DNA of 64,000 nt from Isoetes taiwanensis. Taxonomy: Eukaryota; Streptophyta; Lycopodiopsida; Isoetales; Isoetaceae. A program made the position numbers and the translations under genes. A model generated the notes under the pieces. The model had not been told where the DNA came from, made no database searches, and saw only the letters and a program-made list of their open reading frames with translations. Shown piece by piece: positions 32,816 to 43,346 of the stretch. Numbering within the stretch: the stretch's first letter is position 1; each line of letters begins with the position of its first letter. The stretch covers positions 62,001 to 126,000 of the forward strand of contig JAJEKV010000236.1 of assembly GCA_021234155.1 (NCBI GenBank). Direction: 5' to 3'.

Positions 32816-33512
32816 GAAATGTTCTCAAAAAGAAAAAATATCAAGGTATGCAAGTGAAATGGCACTGCTGGAAAGAGCTAATACAGATATGTACTTTGTA
32901 AACTTCAGCAGTAGGACATTGTTCCCTTGGTTTGATCAACACCATGGGTGTCTGAATAGGAAATGGCGAGTTTATATCCTTCACAATCTATGTACAAACT
33001 TCATTAGATCAGGAGCATATTATAAAACTTAGTCTTCTCTTAGAATAACTCAAAATCTTGCACCTCTCCTGCCTTAAATTGATATGCAATCCCCTTTAAG
33101 CAATAATTATCTATGTATAGGGGCATGTGCTAATGAATCCCCTGTAATCGTGCTAACCAATCTTGCAAAATTTCTTGTCAAATTTCTCTTAGCAAGGTAA
33201 TTATGGGTTATTCTGGTAATTGTTCTCAAGAGAGATTAACTCCAAACATGAATCTTCTATAGATCTGAAATATGAATATCTTTCTAAAGAAACACTTACC
33301 CAAAAATGTTTATTGTAACCAGTCTTGTTCCTGTAGAGATTTTGTGCTTTTATAATCTGCAATAACAGCAATAAACTAAAATTTCAAACTGTTGTTAGAG
33401 GCATTGGAAGAGTTCCCCTGCTTTGCTCATACACACATGTCTGCATCTGTTATGTAACCTATGCAATCGCTGTGTTTTTCTGCGTTAACTTGATAGCTTT
33501 TTCTGCGTTAAC
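32816..33512. other. Non-coding
   Basis: No gene seen. Could contain upstream introns of the exons to the left. Confidence 0.4.
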
Positions 33513-34250
33513 TTGATAGCCCAATTTGGCTATACAGATCTGAGCTTCTACAGCTGCCGGAATTGGAGGAGCTCTGTTGAACATGCATCAGATTTGAAGA
33601 TGCGCAACATGGTTTTGGTAATGTATTCTCTTGCATACTTGGTCAGCTTGGAAGATCTATGCATCAGTGTAAATCGACTCACAGGCGGTATTCCTTCATT
33701 CCTTGGTAATCTCTTAAAGCTCATTCTTTAGTTTTGGCAGTAAATAATTTAAGGGGAAAAGTACCTGCGTGTTTTGGCAATCTAGAAAAGCTCAAAGAGT
33801 TAGACCTACAAATGTGCAACTTGCATGGCATTATTCCAGCATCATTCAAAAATCTGCAGGCCTGAGAGCAACTTCATCTGGGTTATAATTCCAAACTCGA
33901 TGGATCAATTGAGTGGCTAGGAAGCCTATGCAATTTACAGCAGTTGCGAGGGACAAATATACAGGGCTCAATTCCTTCATCACTTAGTTGCTTTTCCAAA
34001 TTAAGATGGATCTATCATCTACATCCATTTCTGGAATCATTGGCAGCCTCCCTAGCATCCAATAGTTGGACCTATCTTCAACAAACATATCTGGAAGTTT
34101 ACCAGACACGGCTCTGCATTTTTCAAGAATTGCTTCTTTCAAGAAACCATCCGAGATATTCCTGAATTACTGAGATCTTTGCACAATCTTACATATCTTG
34201 CCCATTACAATAATGCTTTAAGTGGCGCCTTTCTGATAATGCTTTTTTAG
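33513..34250 (+). pseudogene. LRR receptor-like pseudogene
   Basis: Degraded LRRs run across shifting frames: LEDLCISVNRLTGGIPSFLG (33650), NLRGKVPACFGNLEKLKELD (33750), LHGIIPASFKNLQ, RGTNIQGSIPSSL (33944) and TNISGSLPDTAL (34085). At least five LRRs of the GxIP type are visible, interrupted by stops and frameshifts. No transmembrane or kinase region follows. The family is the plant LRR receptor-like proteins or kinases (surface receptors). It is opposite in strand to the LRR scrap at 28 kb. Confidence 0.75.
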
Positions 34251-35538
34251 GGCATTGTTAGAGCCTAACTGGCAGTTCCAGAGAACATCTCTTGAGAGCC
34301 CGTGTTGCAAGGAAGTTCTTAACTAGGTGCATCAAGCATTGTAAACATCCACAGGTGCCTGGAAGTAAAGAAAATGATGAAATGACTGGAGCTCAAAGGT
34401 CCGCCCTAAGCAACAATTAATGCAAAAGCATATGCTTTCTGAAACCTTAATCTTTGCAGGGGTGGCATTGAATCATTGAGCGAATTCACAAACAAATCTC
34501 TCTCTATAAACATTATATCTGGAGCATTCATGTTGTAGTGTATTGCATCACTAAAGCCTCAATATTCTTGCACCTGATATGATTTTAGAATTCTTGAGAC
34601 GTTATCCACTTAGTACAACAGTTATACAGATTCAACAGAAGAAAATGGCCTCATAGCAGTTCTGTTAGAGAGCAAAAGTACTTGGCTTCCACAACCAAGC
34701 TATGGAGCATTGAATTTCCACCCAACCGGATCCAATGGTAAGGCAATTTCCAAGGGCAAAGAGTTAGCAGATAACAGCCACAGCTTATCTCTTCTTAAGC
34801 TGGTGACCACAATACAGTCTGATTACAAGCACAAATAATCTTAGGGCAACCGAAAATGAACTTGGTCTGCTCCCTGACTTCAACAGAAGGAATTCTAGCC
34901 GGAAATTGGAAGAGGAGCTTCAATCATCTTAGTTTAATCAAGACTGGAAGCGGCAGCAGCAGAGGTTAAGATCAGGTGCCGGATCTTCTTCTGCATGGGT
35001 CGTCCTGGCCGATAGCTCTCTTCAATATCCATCTACCTATTTGCTGCAGGTCGGATCTGGATAGCAACAGCCAGGGGTCGATGTAATGGTGCCGGATTTG
35101 ATGTCTGGTGCCGGATTTGATGTCTGGAGTCAGGAGTCTCTTCTAATTCTGTGCTGTCCGCCCCTCCTAATAGCCATTCAACTCTTTTTCCTAATAAAGG
35201 CTTCTTCATGCTATTCTGGTATCCAATCGCTCCCTTTTTGCATGAAACTCCCCTTATCTTGAAATATCATTCCCCTTTTCTAATTATAATTGCATGAAGG
35301 ATATTTGGGCCCTATTCTTTTGCTTGTAATATATGAAGGTAATATCTTGCCCCTTTTTTGCCAATTCTTGTACCCATTAATATCATTATGCCCCATTGCC
35401 TTAATCCCTTGTTATTGGACCACTCCCCCTAGCATGCTCCATATCAATTCCATCCCTTCTTGAAGACGGTTGTTCCATATCAACGTGCACCTAGGAGTTC
35501 ATAGACCCTGCGAACTCAAGAATGTTATATAAGTTATT
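34251..35538. other. Non-coding, with a short tandem duplication
   Basis: No supported gene. GTGCCGGATTTGATGTCTG is duplicated in tandem near 35090-35127. From about 35190 the sequence is rich in CCCCTT and ATTCC motifs leading into the hairpin array. Confidence 0.45.
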
Positions 35539-35814
35539 GTACTTCCACAGTACCTTATACCCATTGGAACCTCCACGTTTCCATTCTTTCATTTCCTGCA
35601 AAACTCTAGAAGCAGTTATGAATATCCGCGTACTTCCACGGTACGATATGCCCTTGTACCTCCGCGGTACATTGCTATCGTTTGTACCTCCGCGGTACTA
35701 TTTGATAGTATCTCCATGATACTAAACTATTGTATCTCCGCGATACGTTAGTATTTTTCGTACCTCCGCGGTACTACTTAATTGTATCTCCGCGATACAG
35801 TATCTCCGCGATAC
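35539..35814. repeat. Array of nine 15-bp mini-hairpins with co-varying stems
   Basis: Nine 15-mers share the form GTAYY-TCC-R-Y-R-R-TAC. They start at 35539, 35630, 35656, 35684, 35708, 35732, 35760, 35784 and 35800. The 5-bp arms change together: GTACC...GGTAC, GTATC...GATAC and GTACT...AGTAC, with one GTACT/GGTAC wobble form. The loop is TCCGC or TCCAC/TCCAT. Spacing for the last eight is 16-28 bp. Related variants lie at 35566-35582 and about 36066-36107 (GACC-CCCAC-GGTC, AGATC-ACCAC-GATCT). Confidence 0.85.
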
Positions 35815-36918
35815 CAATCCACCATGGATACACACAAGAAATAAAATTTTTACTCTTTATTCCGCATAAAGAAAATCAACTTACGAGCTTTACCCATAAG
35901 TCTGTCTAGTAAGAAACAATTTGAGATTCCACATCCAAATTTTGCGTCAATATACTTGACAGCTTGTCCATAAAGTCCCACCCCAACACTTGACACTAGG
36001 CAAACCTGCAAATAAGGTCAAATGTTTATATGGATGACTTCTTAAGTTGAATATTTATCTAAATGACCCCCACGGTCAATCACTCTCTCAGATCACCACG
36101 ATCTAACTCCGCAATCCCAAGCAAAATGCTTTTGCAGTTCTCCATACTCAGGCTTAAAGGTTGGAATTTACACAGGCTCAAATGACCAACATGAACTTCT
36201 AGATATGGCAAGAGATTACAGCGGGTAGTTTGGCTATTGTGATAAAGCAGAGTTCAATGTTTTGCAGCAGTGGTTTGCTTGTCTCCGTGACAACTCATTC
36301 TCAACAAGTCGGTCCTTATGCGCTTCAAGCATTCTCCATGAAAGCACCGAGCTTTTTCCTCTTCACATGCCCTCTCTGCAAACAGTCATATTTACTTGCA
36401 CTAAGCTTGCTGGACCTGCCTTGCATGGAATGGGCATGATAACCAAAATTTGCATTCTTCTTCTACAAGCATAATGGCCGCCCTCAAAATAACCCCTCAA
36501 ATAAATCGATAGAAACTTCATCCCTGCAAAACCAACTGAGATGTGTCTACCGAGGAAGGGCTGCCTTAAATCTTCATGTATGCTCTGCATGTGCCAAAAA
36601 GGAGTCATAGAATATGCTATAGCCATGTCTTCCTAACCCTGGCGCAGTGGGTGCCATCGCCTATGCAAAGCATCTCTGAAGAAAGCCTTATCCGCCTGCT
36701 CCGCCCTATGAATTGGCAGTGCCCTGATTCACCCTGCATATTCGGCATGCCCATGATGCCAGCTCCATCCACTCCATACGCACGGCAGGCCATCGCCATG
36801 ACTCCACTTCTTTGAAGAAGTTAAACCCATCCCCTAACACTTCTTTGACGAAGTTCTTAGTGTTGTGCAGCCTTGATGCTCCCATAACCCATAGATTCTA
36901 GAAGAATCGCAACCGCGC
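35815..36918. other. Possible internal region of a degraded minus-strand retroelement
   Basis: On the minus strand this follows a primer-binding-site-like sequence at 36919-36930. A short minus ORF (36799-36617) and another (36626-36363) lack any domain I recognise. Two more mini-hairpins are present near 36066 and 36093. Confidence 0.35.
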
Positions 36919-36930
36919 TCTGATACCACT
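36919..36930 (-). other. Retroelement primer-binding-site-like sequence (initiator tRNA-Met)
   Basis: The minus strand reads TGGTATCAGAGC, the exact complement of the plant initiator tRNA-Met 3' end used by many LTR elements. It lies directly against the palindrome starting at 36931, where an LTR would be expected. Confidence 0.7.
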
Positions 36931-37977
36931 TGATACAATTCACCACTTGATACAATTCAATGTTTATGGGAAAACAGAAACTACTCAACAACATTTTAAT
37001 TGTATATCATAATCCGATTACATCACATATGTCACGGACAAATACGTTGCTAAGCACGCTTAACCACCCAACCGGGTCCACAAGGTTATGGCAGTGCAAT
37101 GACAACTGGTATGGCAAACAATCTCTAGCTACTCCCGTAGATCTAGAGTAAAGGCGATAATCCTCTTATCGGATAAGAAGGCTCCTCCCTTAATTTACAT
37201 ATCACATGCATTTGCAGTCGCCTCTCCTTCTCGACCTCGGAACAAAATACAAGTCCTTTTGTGTAATGTCCAGTGCGGGGCGAAGATCAACTAGCTCTTG
37301 CATCAACCGAAATTACTCTAATTCCATCCGTTAGCCTTCTAAAGTGAGCATGGGTCGCGCCCAACAATCGATCCTCCTCATCTCATAATGAGAGGATACT
37401 CGGATGGGGACCGAAACTGTACTTCTAGGCCAATGAATAGTAACTCTTGGTCCGCAAAACATGGATTCTTGGATGAACAAAAGTTCGCGGGCCACCATCC
37501 GGGTAATCCGGATCACGAGATGATGAGCGGAGGATCGATTGTTGGGCGCACTCCATGCTCACTTTAGAAGGCTACTGTGATGGAATTAGAGTAATTTTCG
37601 GCTGATGCAAGAGCTAGTTGATCTTCGCCCAGACCCGCCGATTACACCAAAGGACTTGTATTTTGTTCGAGGTCGAGAAGGAGAGGCCGCACCGCAACGC
37701 ATGATATGTAAATTAAGGGAGGAGCCTTCTTATCCGATAAGAGGATTATCGGCCTTTACCTAGATCTACGCGGAGTAGCTAGAGATTGTTTGCCATACCA
37801 GCTTGTCATTGCACCGCCATAACCTTGTGGACCTTGGGTGGTTGGTTAAGCCGTTTAGCAACGCATTTGTCCGTGACATATGTGATGTAATCGGATTATG
37901 ATATACAATTAAAATGTTGTTGAGTAGTTTCTGTTTTCCCATAAACATTGAATTGTATCAAGTGGTGAATTGTATCA
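36931..37977. repeat. Giant palindrome (about 470-bp inverted arms)
   Basis: The left arm starts TGATACAATTCACCACTTGA and the right arm ends with its exact reverse complement at 37977. The arms stay nearly identical for about 470 bp and fade around a central ~100 bp (37400-37510). Mismatches cluster at CG-rich sites. The outer 28 bp itself repeats TGATACAATTC. It could be a foldback transposon, or two LTRs joined in inverted orientation, since a primer-binding site lies at the left edge. Confidence 0.85.
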
Positions 37978-39031
37978 GCACCTAAGAAATAGTATGCGAA
38001 ACAAAATGTTTTAAGGCAGACCAAAAGAAAGTATGTATATCCAGCATCGGAAAATGTAAAGATAGAATGCCTTTAATAATTCTCTGAAATTCATATATCA
38101 AGCAGATGTTCTATCTGAGGGTTATATTTCGCCATAGTAAAATTCATGTCAAGAACAGTGGCAGAAAGTTTTTGTCAAAGAGAAATCTTTTTGCCGCTAA
38201 TCTGCAACAGTCTTCATTGTGCTATACTATACTTGAATTGCATGATCTAGAAGCAACATGAAGAGGATGGATAAATAATAGTATTGCACTGACAGAAGCT
38301 AACTGAATACCTCATCTTCATAAATTATGGCATTTTGATCGTAAAGCTTTTCCCTGGCACGGCCACTGTTTGAGTAACTTGCATTGTTTGGCTTGTACTA
38401 AGTAGAACTACTGCACACATTGCAAGGGACAGCCCGTTCCAAGGAATTAAGCTATAAGTCATGGTTACGACTCACAAACAGATCAGATCATATTGATGCC
38501 AAGCTTTTGCTTATAGCATTAGTCTCGTATTGCCACATACTCCAGTACCCACCATTCTTGCAAAACCCTTTGCTTCAGCAAAACCCTCTGTCAACTTGGT
38601 CTGCTGTGATCTTTTTAATACTGGCTCCACTACCACAGACCACAAGACACTTCTTCGCTTCAGCATGTTAACCACTTTATCCTCTAAGAATAGAGGTATA
38701 GTAGGGTTTCTGTCAACTTGTTTGTCAACTTGTAGGCCTGCATGAGTTGTTCCTATCTTCAGCATTTGGCATGTGGGATATTTTGATGAAGCATTTGCAG
38801 ATGGATGGAAAACACAGTCAAATCTCAAAGCAGATAGGAAAAAAGGACTGTACACATACCTAGCAGAAATGATGAAGATATTCCCTGGTCTGGAATGCAA
38901 CGTTGCTAAAATGCTACTTAAAGAAGTTCATTTCCATATAAGTTTTTAAGGCCATGAAAACGTACTGTTTTTCTTCCTCTGTATCTAAACATGTCTAATT
39001 GTTGTTGAGTAGGGTTGTTCGGTAGAATTCT
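37978..39031. other. No confident gene
   Basis: A 129-codon open stretch on the minus strand (38900-38511) has no recognisable domain and weak coding character. Nothing else supported. Confidence 0.4.
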
Positions 39032-39905
39032 ATGAAACAACATCAGGTTCAGGCATTTGCTGGAAAATGTCAAATGCTGAATCCAAGTAGCCCTGTTGGA
39101 TATATGCTGCAAGCATAGAGTTCCATGACACCACATCTCTATAAGGCATTTCCTTCTCCGTTTTGAGTACAAGCCGCAAGCATCATGTTCCAGGAAAAAC
39201 AATTCCTCTTATCCATAGAATCAAATACAGGACGAGGTTCATGCAAAGCTCTGCATTTGCTATACATTTCAATTAGCAAGTTCTCTAGATATCTATCTTT
39301 TTCTAAGCCTTTATGAATAATTTGGTCGTGAATCCGCTTACCTGTTGATAAATCACTTGCACTTTTACACTTCCGCAATAAAGTTGCAAATGTGTTGATC
39401 TCTTCTGAACCCATGCTCCTGTTACCCTTATATAATTCTTGCATCTTGTTCAGTGTTGTCCCGTACGCGTGTACGTATTTTTTAAAAAATACATTTTTTT
39501 CAGCCATACGTACCTTACGTACGTTTGGAGTGTTTTTTAAAAATCAAAAAATAGTGTTTAAATAGAATAAAACAGTGAAATAAAACATAAAACTGATGTA
39601 GGGGAAGTTGGTTAGCATGTTAGTTTGCTATCTAGGAGGCCCAGGTTCAATTCTTGGTAAATGCAAGTTTACTATTTTGTGAAAAACAAGTAGTATTTAA
39701 AAAAAAAAACGTCAGGAGTATTTTTTAAAAATACGTACGTACGTACAAGTACGGTACGGAATGGATCCTTTTCAAAAAATACGCGTATTTTTGCAACACC
39801 GATCTTGTTAGAGAAACCTCGTCCCTTACGGAAATTTCTGTTTATTTTGATAGGCAGAAGAAGATTGTTTGCGGTACCGCGGAAGTTCATAAAGCCATTT
39901 TTCTG
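39032..39905 (-). pseudogene. Pentatricopeptide-repeat protein pseudogene, split by a hAT MITE
   Basis: The N-terminus is at about 39905-39810 (NGFMNFRGTANNLLLPIKIN). After the MITE, coding resumes as MGSEEINTFATLLRKCKSAS, then GKRIHDQIIHKGLEKDRYLE and DSMDKRNCFSWNMMLAACTQ. A frameshift near 39150 leads to MPYRDVVSWNSMLAAYIQQG and FDIFQQMPEPDVVS with a stop. About three PPR motifs remain of a PLS-type plant organelle RNA-binding protein, which normally has ten or more. The lack of introns is normal for the family. Frameshift, insertion and truncation all make it a pseudogene. Confidence 0.85.
39451..39801. mobile_element. hAT-type MITE
   Basis: 351 bp with ends CAGTGTTG...CAACACCG (terminal inverted repeats CAGTGTTG/CGGTGTTG, the usual hAT end) and an 8-bp TSD, ATCTTGTT, at 39443-39450 and 39802-39809. 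Subterminal AAAAAATACG(C/T) and TACGTACGTAC repeats are inverted. No transposase. Internally, 39605-39660 resembles a tRNA (GTTGGTTAGCATG and GGTTCAATTCTTGG), perhaps by chance. Confidence 0.92.
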
Positions 39906-40545
39906 CAGCAAACGATTTAACCTAACAGCTTATCCTTGCACTCCACAGAATGAAAGTTCATTCCGGCTAGGTGGTTAGAACAACACCATCGAACCTTGGC
40001 TGACCGCCCTAGGGTTAAGATTGAAACGACCACCATCAAGCCGGTTAGAAAGCACCATCGGGCAAACAGTGGGGCCGGTTGCCATCGGGCAAAACGCCGG
40101 TTTGAGAGTCACCAGAATATTCTAGGCATAGGCCAGCATATGCCTGGATATTCCACACACCCACATAAACGAGGGTTTGCCCCCTTGGGGGCAACCCAAA
40201 AAGAGAGGGGCTCCCAAAATGTTAACTAAATTGTTTTAAGTTCGGGGAAAAAAAAAAGGTACCCAAAATGCACCTCGGTATTAAAGTGGGGGGCCTCCAC
40301 ACCTAAATTTTGAAAAAAGGGGAGGGGAAGTGATGTGGCCGTGCCTAGTCTGTTTCCGCCTGTTAGGGTTGGATTCCAAGACATGGAAACCTCTCCAATT
40401 TTCAAATAAAAATCTTCCAAATTTCACATAAACTGGGGAGGTTTCCATCTGCCATAAAGAATTTCGTGGGTACACTGGCAGATTTAATGATAGCAATCTA
40501 AGTTTAATTAGATGTAAAGCATCGAGGCATTCCCTTTTTTTTTTT
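39906..40545. other. Non-coding with hairpins
   Basis: Holds the dispersed repeat partner at 40105-40200 with the palindrome TTGCCCCCTTGGGGGCAA, and a hairpin with arms GGAAACCTC...GAGGTTTCC at about 40384-40448. Related GGAAACCTCCCCA motifs recur at 41521-41612. Confidence 0.55.
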
Positions 40546-41051
40546 GGAAAAACTATGAAATACCCTTATGTTTTGCTAAAATTAACAAAACGCCCCTAGT
40601 TTTGGAGGTATTTTTATGGAAATGATCATAACTTTTTTGTGATGATCCAAATGAGAATGAGTCTTTCGGATATATTGTAGAAGAGGTTGAGATCTTTCCA
40701 TGAAAGTTAATATCTCCTGAATCGGATTCCTTGTAGAAGAGGTTGAGATCTTTCCATGAAAGTTAATATCTCCTGAATCGGATTCCGAAATCTCAAGTTA
40801 TGGTCTCGTAAATCCCTCTGAAATTTCTACAATTTTCTTGTGTATTAAAAATAGCATAACTTGTGATTTAAGACTCCGATTTATACGATCTTACCTTTGA
40901 TAGAAAGATCTCATCCTCCTTTATAGCTTTGACAGGCTCATTCTCATTTGGATCATCACAAAAAAGTTATGATCATTTACATTAAAATACCCCCAAAACT
41001 AGGGCATTTTGTAAATTTTAGCAAAACATAAGGGTATTTCAGAGTTTTTCC
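40546..41051. mobile_element. MITE with ~110-bp terminal inverted repeats (Mutator-like)
   Basis: The left end GGAAAAACTATGAAATACCC is matched inverted at the right end (41051). Similarity extends about 110 bp inward, including ATGATCATAACTTTTTTGTG and its complement. The flanks are poly-T on both sides, so a 9-bp TSD is possible but not provable. A ~55-bp tandem duplication (GAAGAGGTTGAGATCTTTCC unit) lies at about 40678-40787. Long inverted ends suggest a Mutator-type non-autonomous element. Confidence 0.8.
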
Positions 41052-42008
41052 CTTTTTTTTTTCCCCTTCCCTTTTTTTATGCAATCCCTTGTTCTAATTC
41101 AAAAGTCGTGGCTATGACGGATCAGAATTCCATAGCCGGCAAATCTCGAGCGAAAATATTGTTGCTAGTTTCTTCTCTGCTCTTTTCTATTTGAAGATTT
41201 CTGTTGTATCCTTCCTTATTCAATCGCAGGTTCTTGTGCTCTGTTTTTGTGCATGTATCAGAGCACATATAGAGCACATATCTATCTATGTCGCCTGTTA
41301 AGACACTTTCTAGTAGCATGTCTTTGAAGCAGGAACAACAGCCTGAAATCCTAGAACAAAAGGACTACCTTGCTTTAATCAGATGACATTTTTGTTGCCT
41401 TTAATTTTTTGTTGCTTCAATCCTTCAGATGACAGAAACAGTAATATATAAACTGAAATCCAGCATTCCCATAACTTCTCATGTTTTGTCTTTGTGCCAA
41501 AGATCTCCCCATCTTTATATAGAAACCTCCCCAATTTCCACCACGGAAACCTCCCCAATTTTCACAGAAAGATGGGGAGGTTGCCAGGGAAAATGAGGGA
41601 GGTTTCCATGGGAGTGCAACTCAATTCAGGCGCCAATATAAACATCGAACCAAAACCACAGCGTTTCACCACAATCATGTGTACACTTCCATCTTGTAGT
41701 TTATAATTTTCAACATGTAAACAGTGGGATTACGGCAATAACAAGTCAAAAGCATGGAAAACAAAAAGAATGTTGCAAGTCAACTACCATGATTTATGCT
41801 GAAAGCAGATCCAGTTCACAGTTGGTTAATTTGCAAAATTCAATTTGGTTAGTTCTTATAAAAAGAGTATGGATGGTGAATATCAGTCATCATATGCCCA
41901 GGCTTACCAAATCTCGGTTCAATACTGTTACAATGCTGATGAAGCAGAATAGACAGACAAGACATTGGAGGACAAAAGATGCTCTTGATTGGCTTCCTCA
42001 TTTCAATT
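41052..42008. other. Non-coding
   Basis: No gene. Contains the GGAAACCTCCCCA-type inverted motifs at 41521-41612. The end nearest 42008 would be the 3' flank of the methyltransferase gene. Confidence 0.5.
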
Positions 42009-43346
42009 TCACAAAGACCCAATTCCAACATCTCTTACAGGTTTCTCCAATAAAGCTGAAAGATACACTTCCTTATTCCTGATACCATTCTGATCCATTT
42101 TCTTAGACTTTACCCATTTTATCTTTTTGAACCTTAGCTTTTCAATCATAGGTGCAAAAACAGAATCCAGTTTATCTTCTGTGGAGAAAAAGTGGTCTAA
42201 CCAAAACACACCCCCAGGCCTAAGAACACGATCAATATCATAAAGAATGAACTCCAATGTTTCCTTAGGAATCCAGCCACTGAGCACATGCATTGAGTGC
42301 ACAAGGTCAAGTGTATTATCAAAGAAAGGGAACCTGTGAGAAATTGTCAGGAAGAGAGGAACAACTCCTCTAAGAGCTATGAACTCATTAAAAGGACCAT
42401 TGAGATTGAGTGTGGTAGTAATAATGGTAACATTGCGCTCCGCCATTCTGACAGCAAAGGAACCAGTCCCACCACCTATATCTAATCCAACTCTAATGGT
42501 TCCACTTTTCAAAGCCAAAATCTCATCGATAGTTAAAATATCCGCTTCGCTGCGGGGTATAATCCATCTACTCTTCTCTGCCCCTGACAGCTCAAAGCAA
42601 TCAGCACAATCTACAAATACTTTGCTTTCCCTTGCTCTTCTGTTTAGGCAATCAAAGCTTTTACATGTGTAGTGAGTCCATCTAACAGTGTCATCGGGCG
42701 GCTGAGACCACATGGACTAAGGCAAAGGAAGGGGGCTAGAGTATGTAGGAGAAAATCTGGCAAAGCATCTTCTTTTAGGCAGAGGTTCACATCCCCTGAC
42801 CATGAGTGCTTGTCCAAGTTCCCAGTCATCAGGGCAGAGTGTGCCTACTGTATAGTTCATGTATCTGTCTAAAAGGTCTTTATGTACAAAACATGCATGA
42901 CCAACTGAAGAGATCATATGCTCTGCTCCATGTATAGGGTTTCTGCCTAAAGGCAATGGACGAACTTCTGTGTAGGCAGAAAACTCTTTGCTAGCTAAGA
43001 GATTTCGTCCAACCCTGTTTCTGATCTTTGAAGACGAAGAAGAGGAAGAGGAAGAGAAAGAAGAAGAAGAAGAAACAATACGCTTTTGAGAGCCATGCAT
43101 GTGTACCTCTGTCTGCAGAAGTTGAAGATGATGCTTGGTGTTACTGATCTCCTCCGTTACAGCCCTAATTTCTTTTAATATGTGCGCAGGCATGGTAACA
43201 TGCTCAGATCCTGTAAAAGAATTAAATGCCTGCTCTACACTGCGTGAAACTGATAGATTATACAGTGCTAGCATGTTGGTGCCTACCATTGTTGCCAAAA
43301 GCATGAGGTTCCATGTCCATGCCATGCTCCGTCCCGAAAATGCCAT
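42009..43346 (-). CDS. Plant SAM-dependent methyltransferase (At1g29790-like), one in-frame TAG
   Basis: A single 445-codon minus frame runs from ATG (43346) to a stop at 42009 and is broken only by TAG at 42717-42719. The N-terminus has a signal-anchor segment (WNLMLLATMVGTNMLALYNL, residues 11-30), then a coiled region, a poly-Ser run (about residues 92-106) and a Cys-containing lumenal region. The SAM-binding motif I is VGLDIGGGTGSFAVRM; later blocks are LDLVHSMHVLSGW and YDIDRVLRPGGVFWLDHFF. This is the plant Golgi/endomembrane-type methyltransferase family with unknown acceptor. The stop sits where homologues have a residue before S-(L/M)-W. No other lesion is visible, so it is a young pseudogene, an allele or a base error. 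Confidence 0.88.

Noticed and set aside
35539-35814. CRISPR-like array
   Set aside because: Repeat units are 15 bp with short uneven spacers, the stems vary, and the context is plant nuclear DNA with no cas genes.
36363-36799. Minus ORFs beside the primer-binding site as gag
   Set aside because: Position fits, but there is no gag domain or CCHC knuckle, so only noted as possible internal element DNA.
38511-38900. 129-codon minus ORF as a gene
   Set aside because: No motif, no splice support, composition like non-coding DNA.
39598-39665. tRNA gene inside the hAT MITE
   Set aside because: Only D-arm-like and T-arm-like pieces are visible; no closed acceptor stem.
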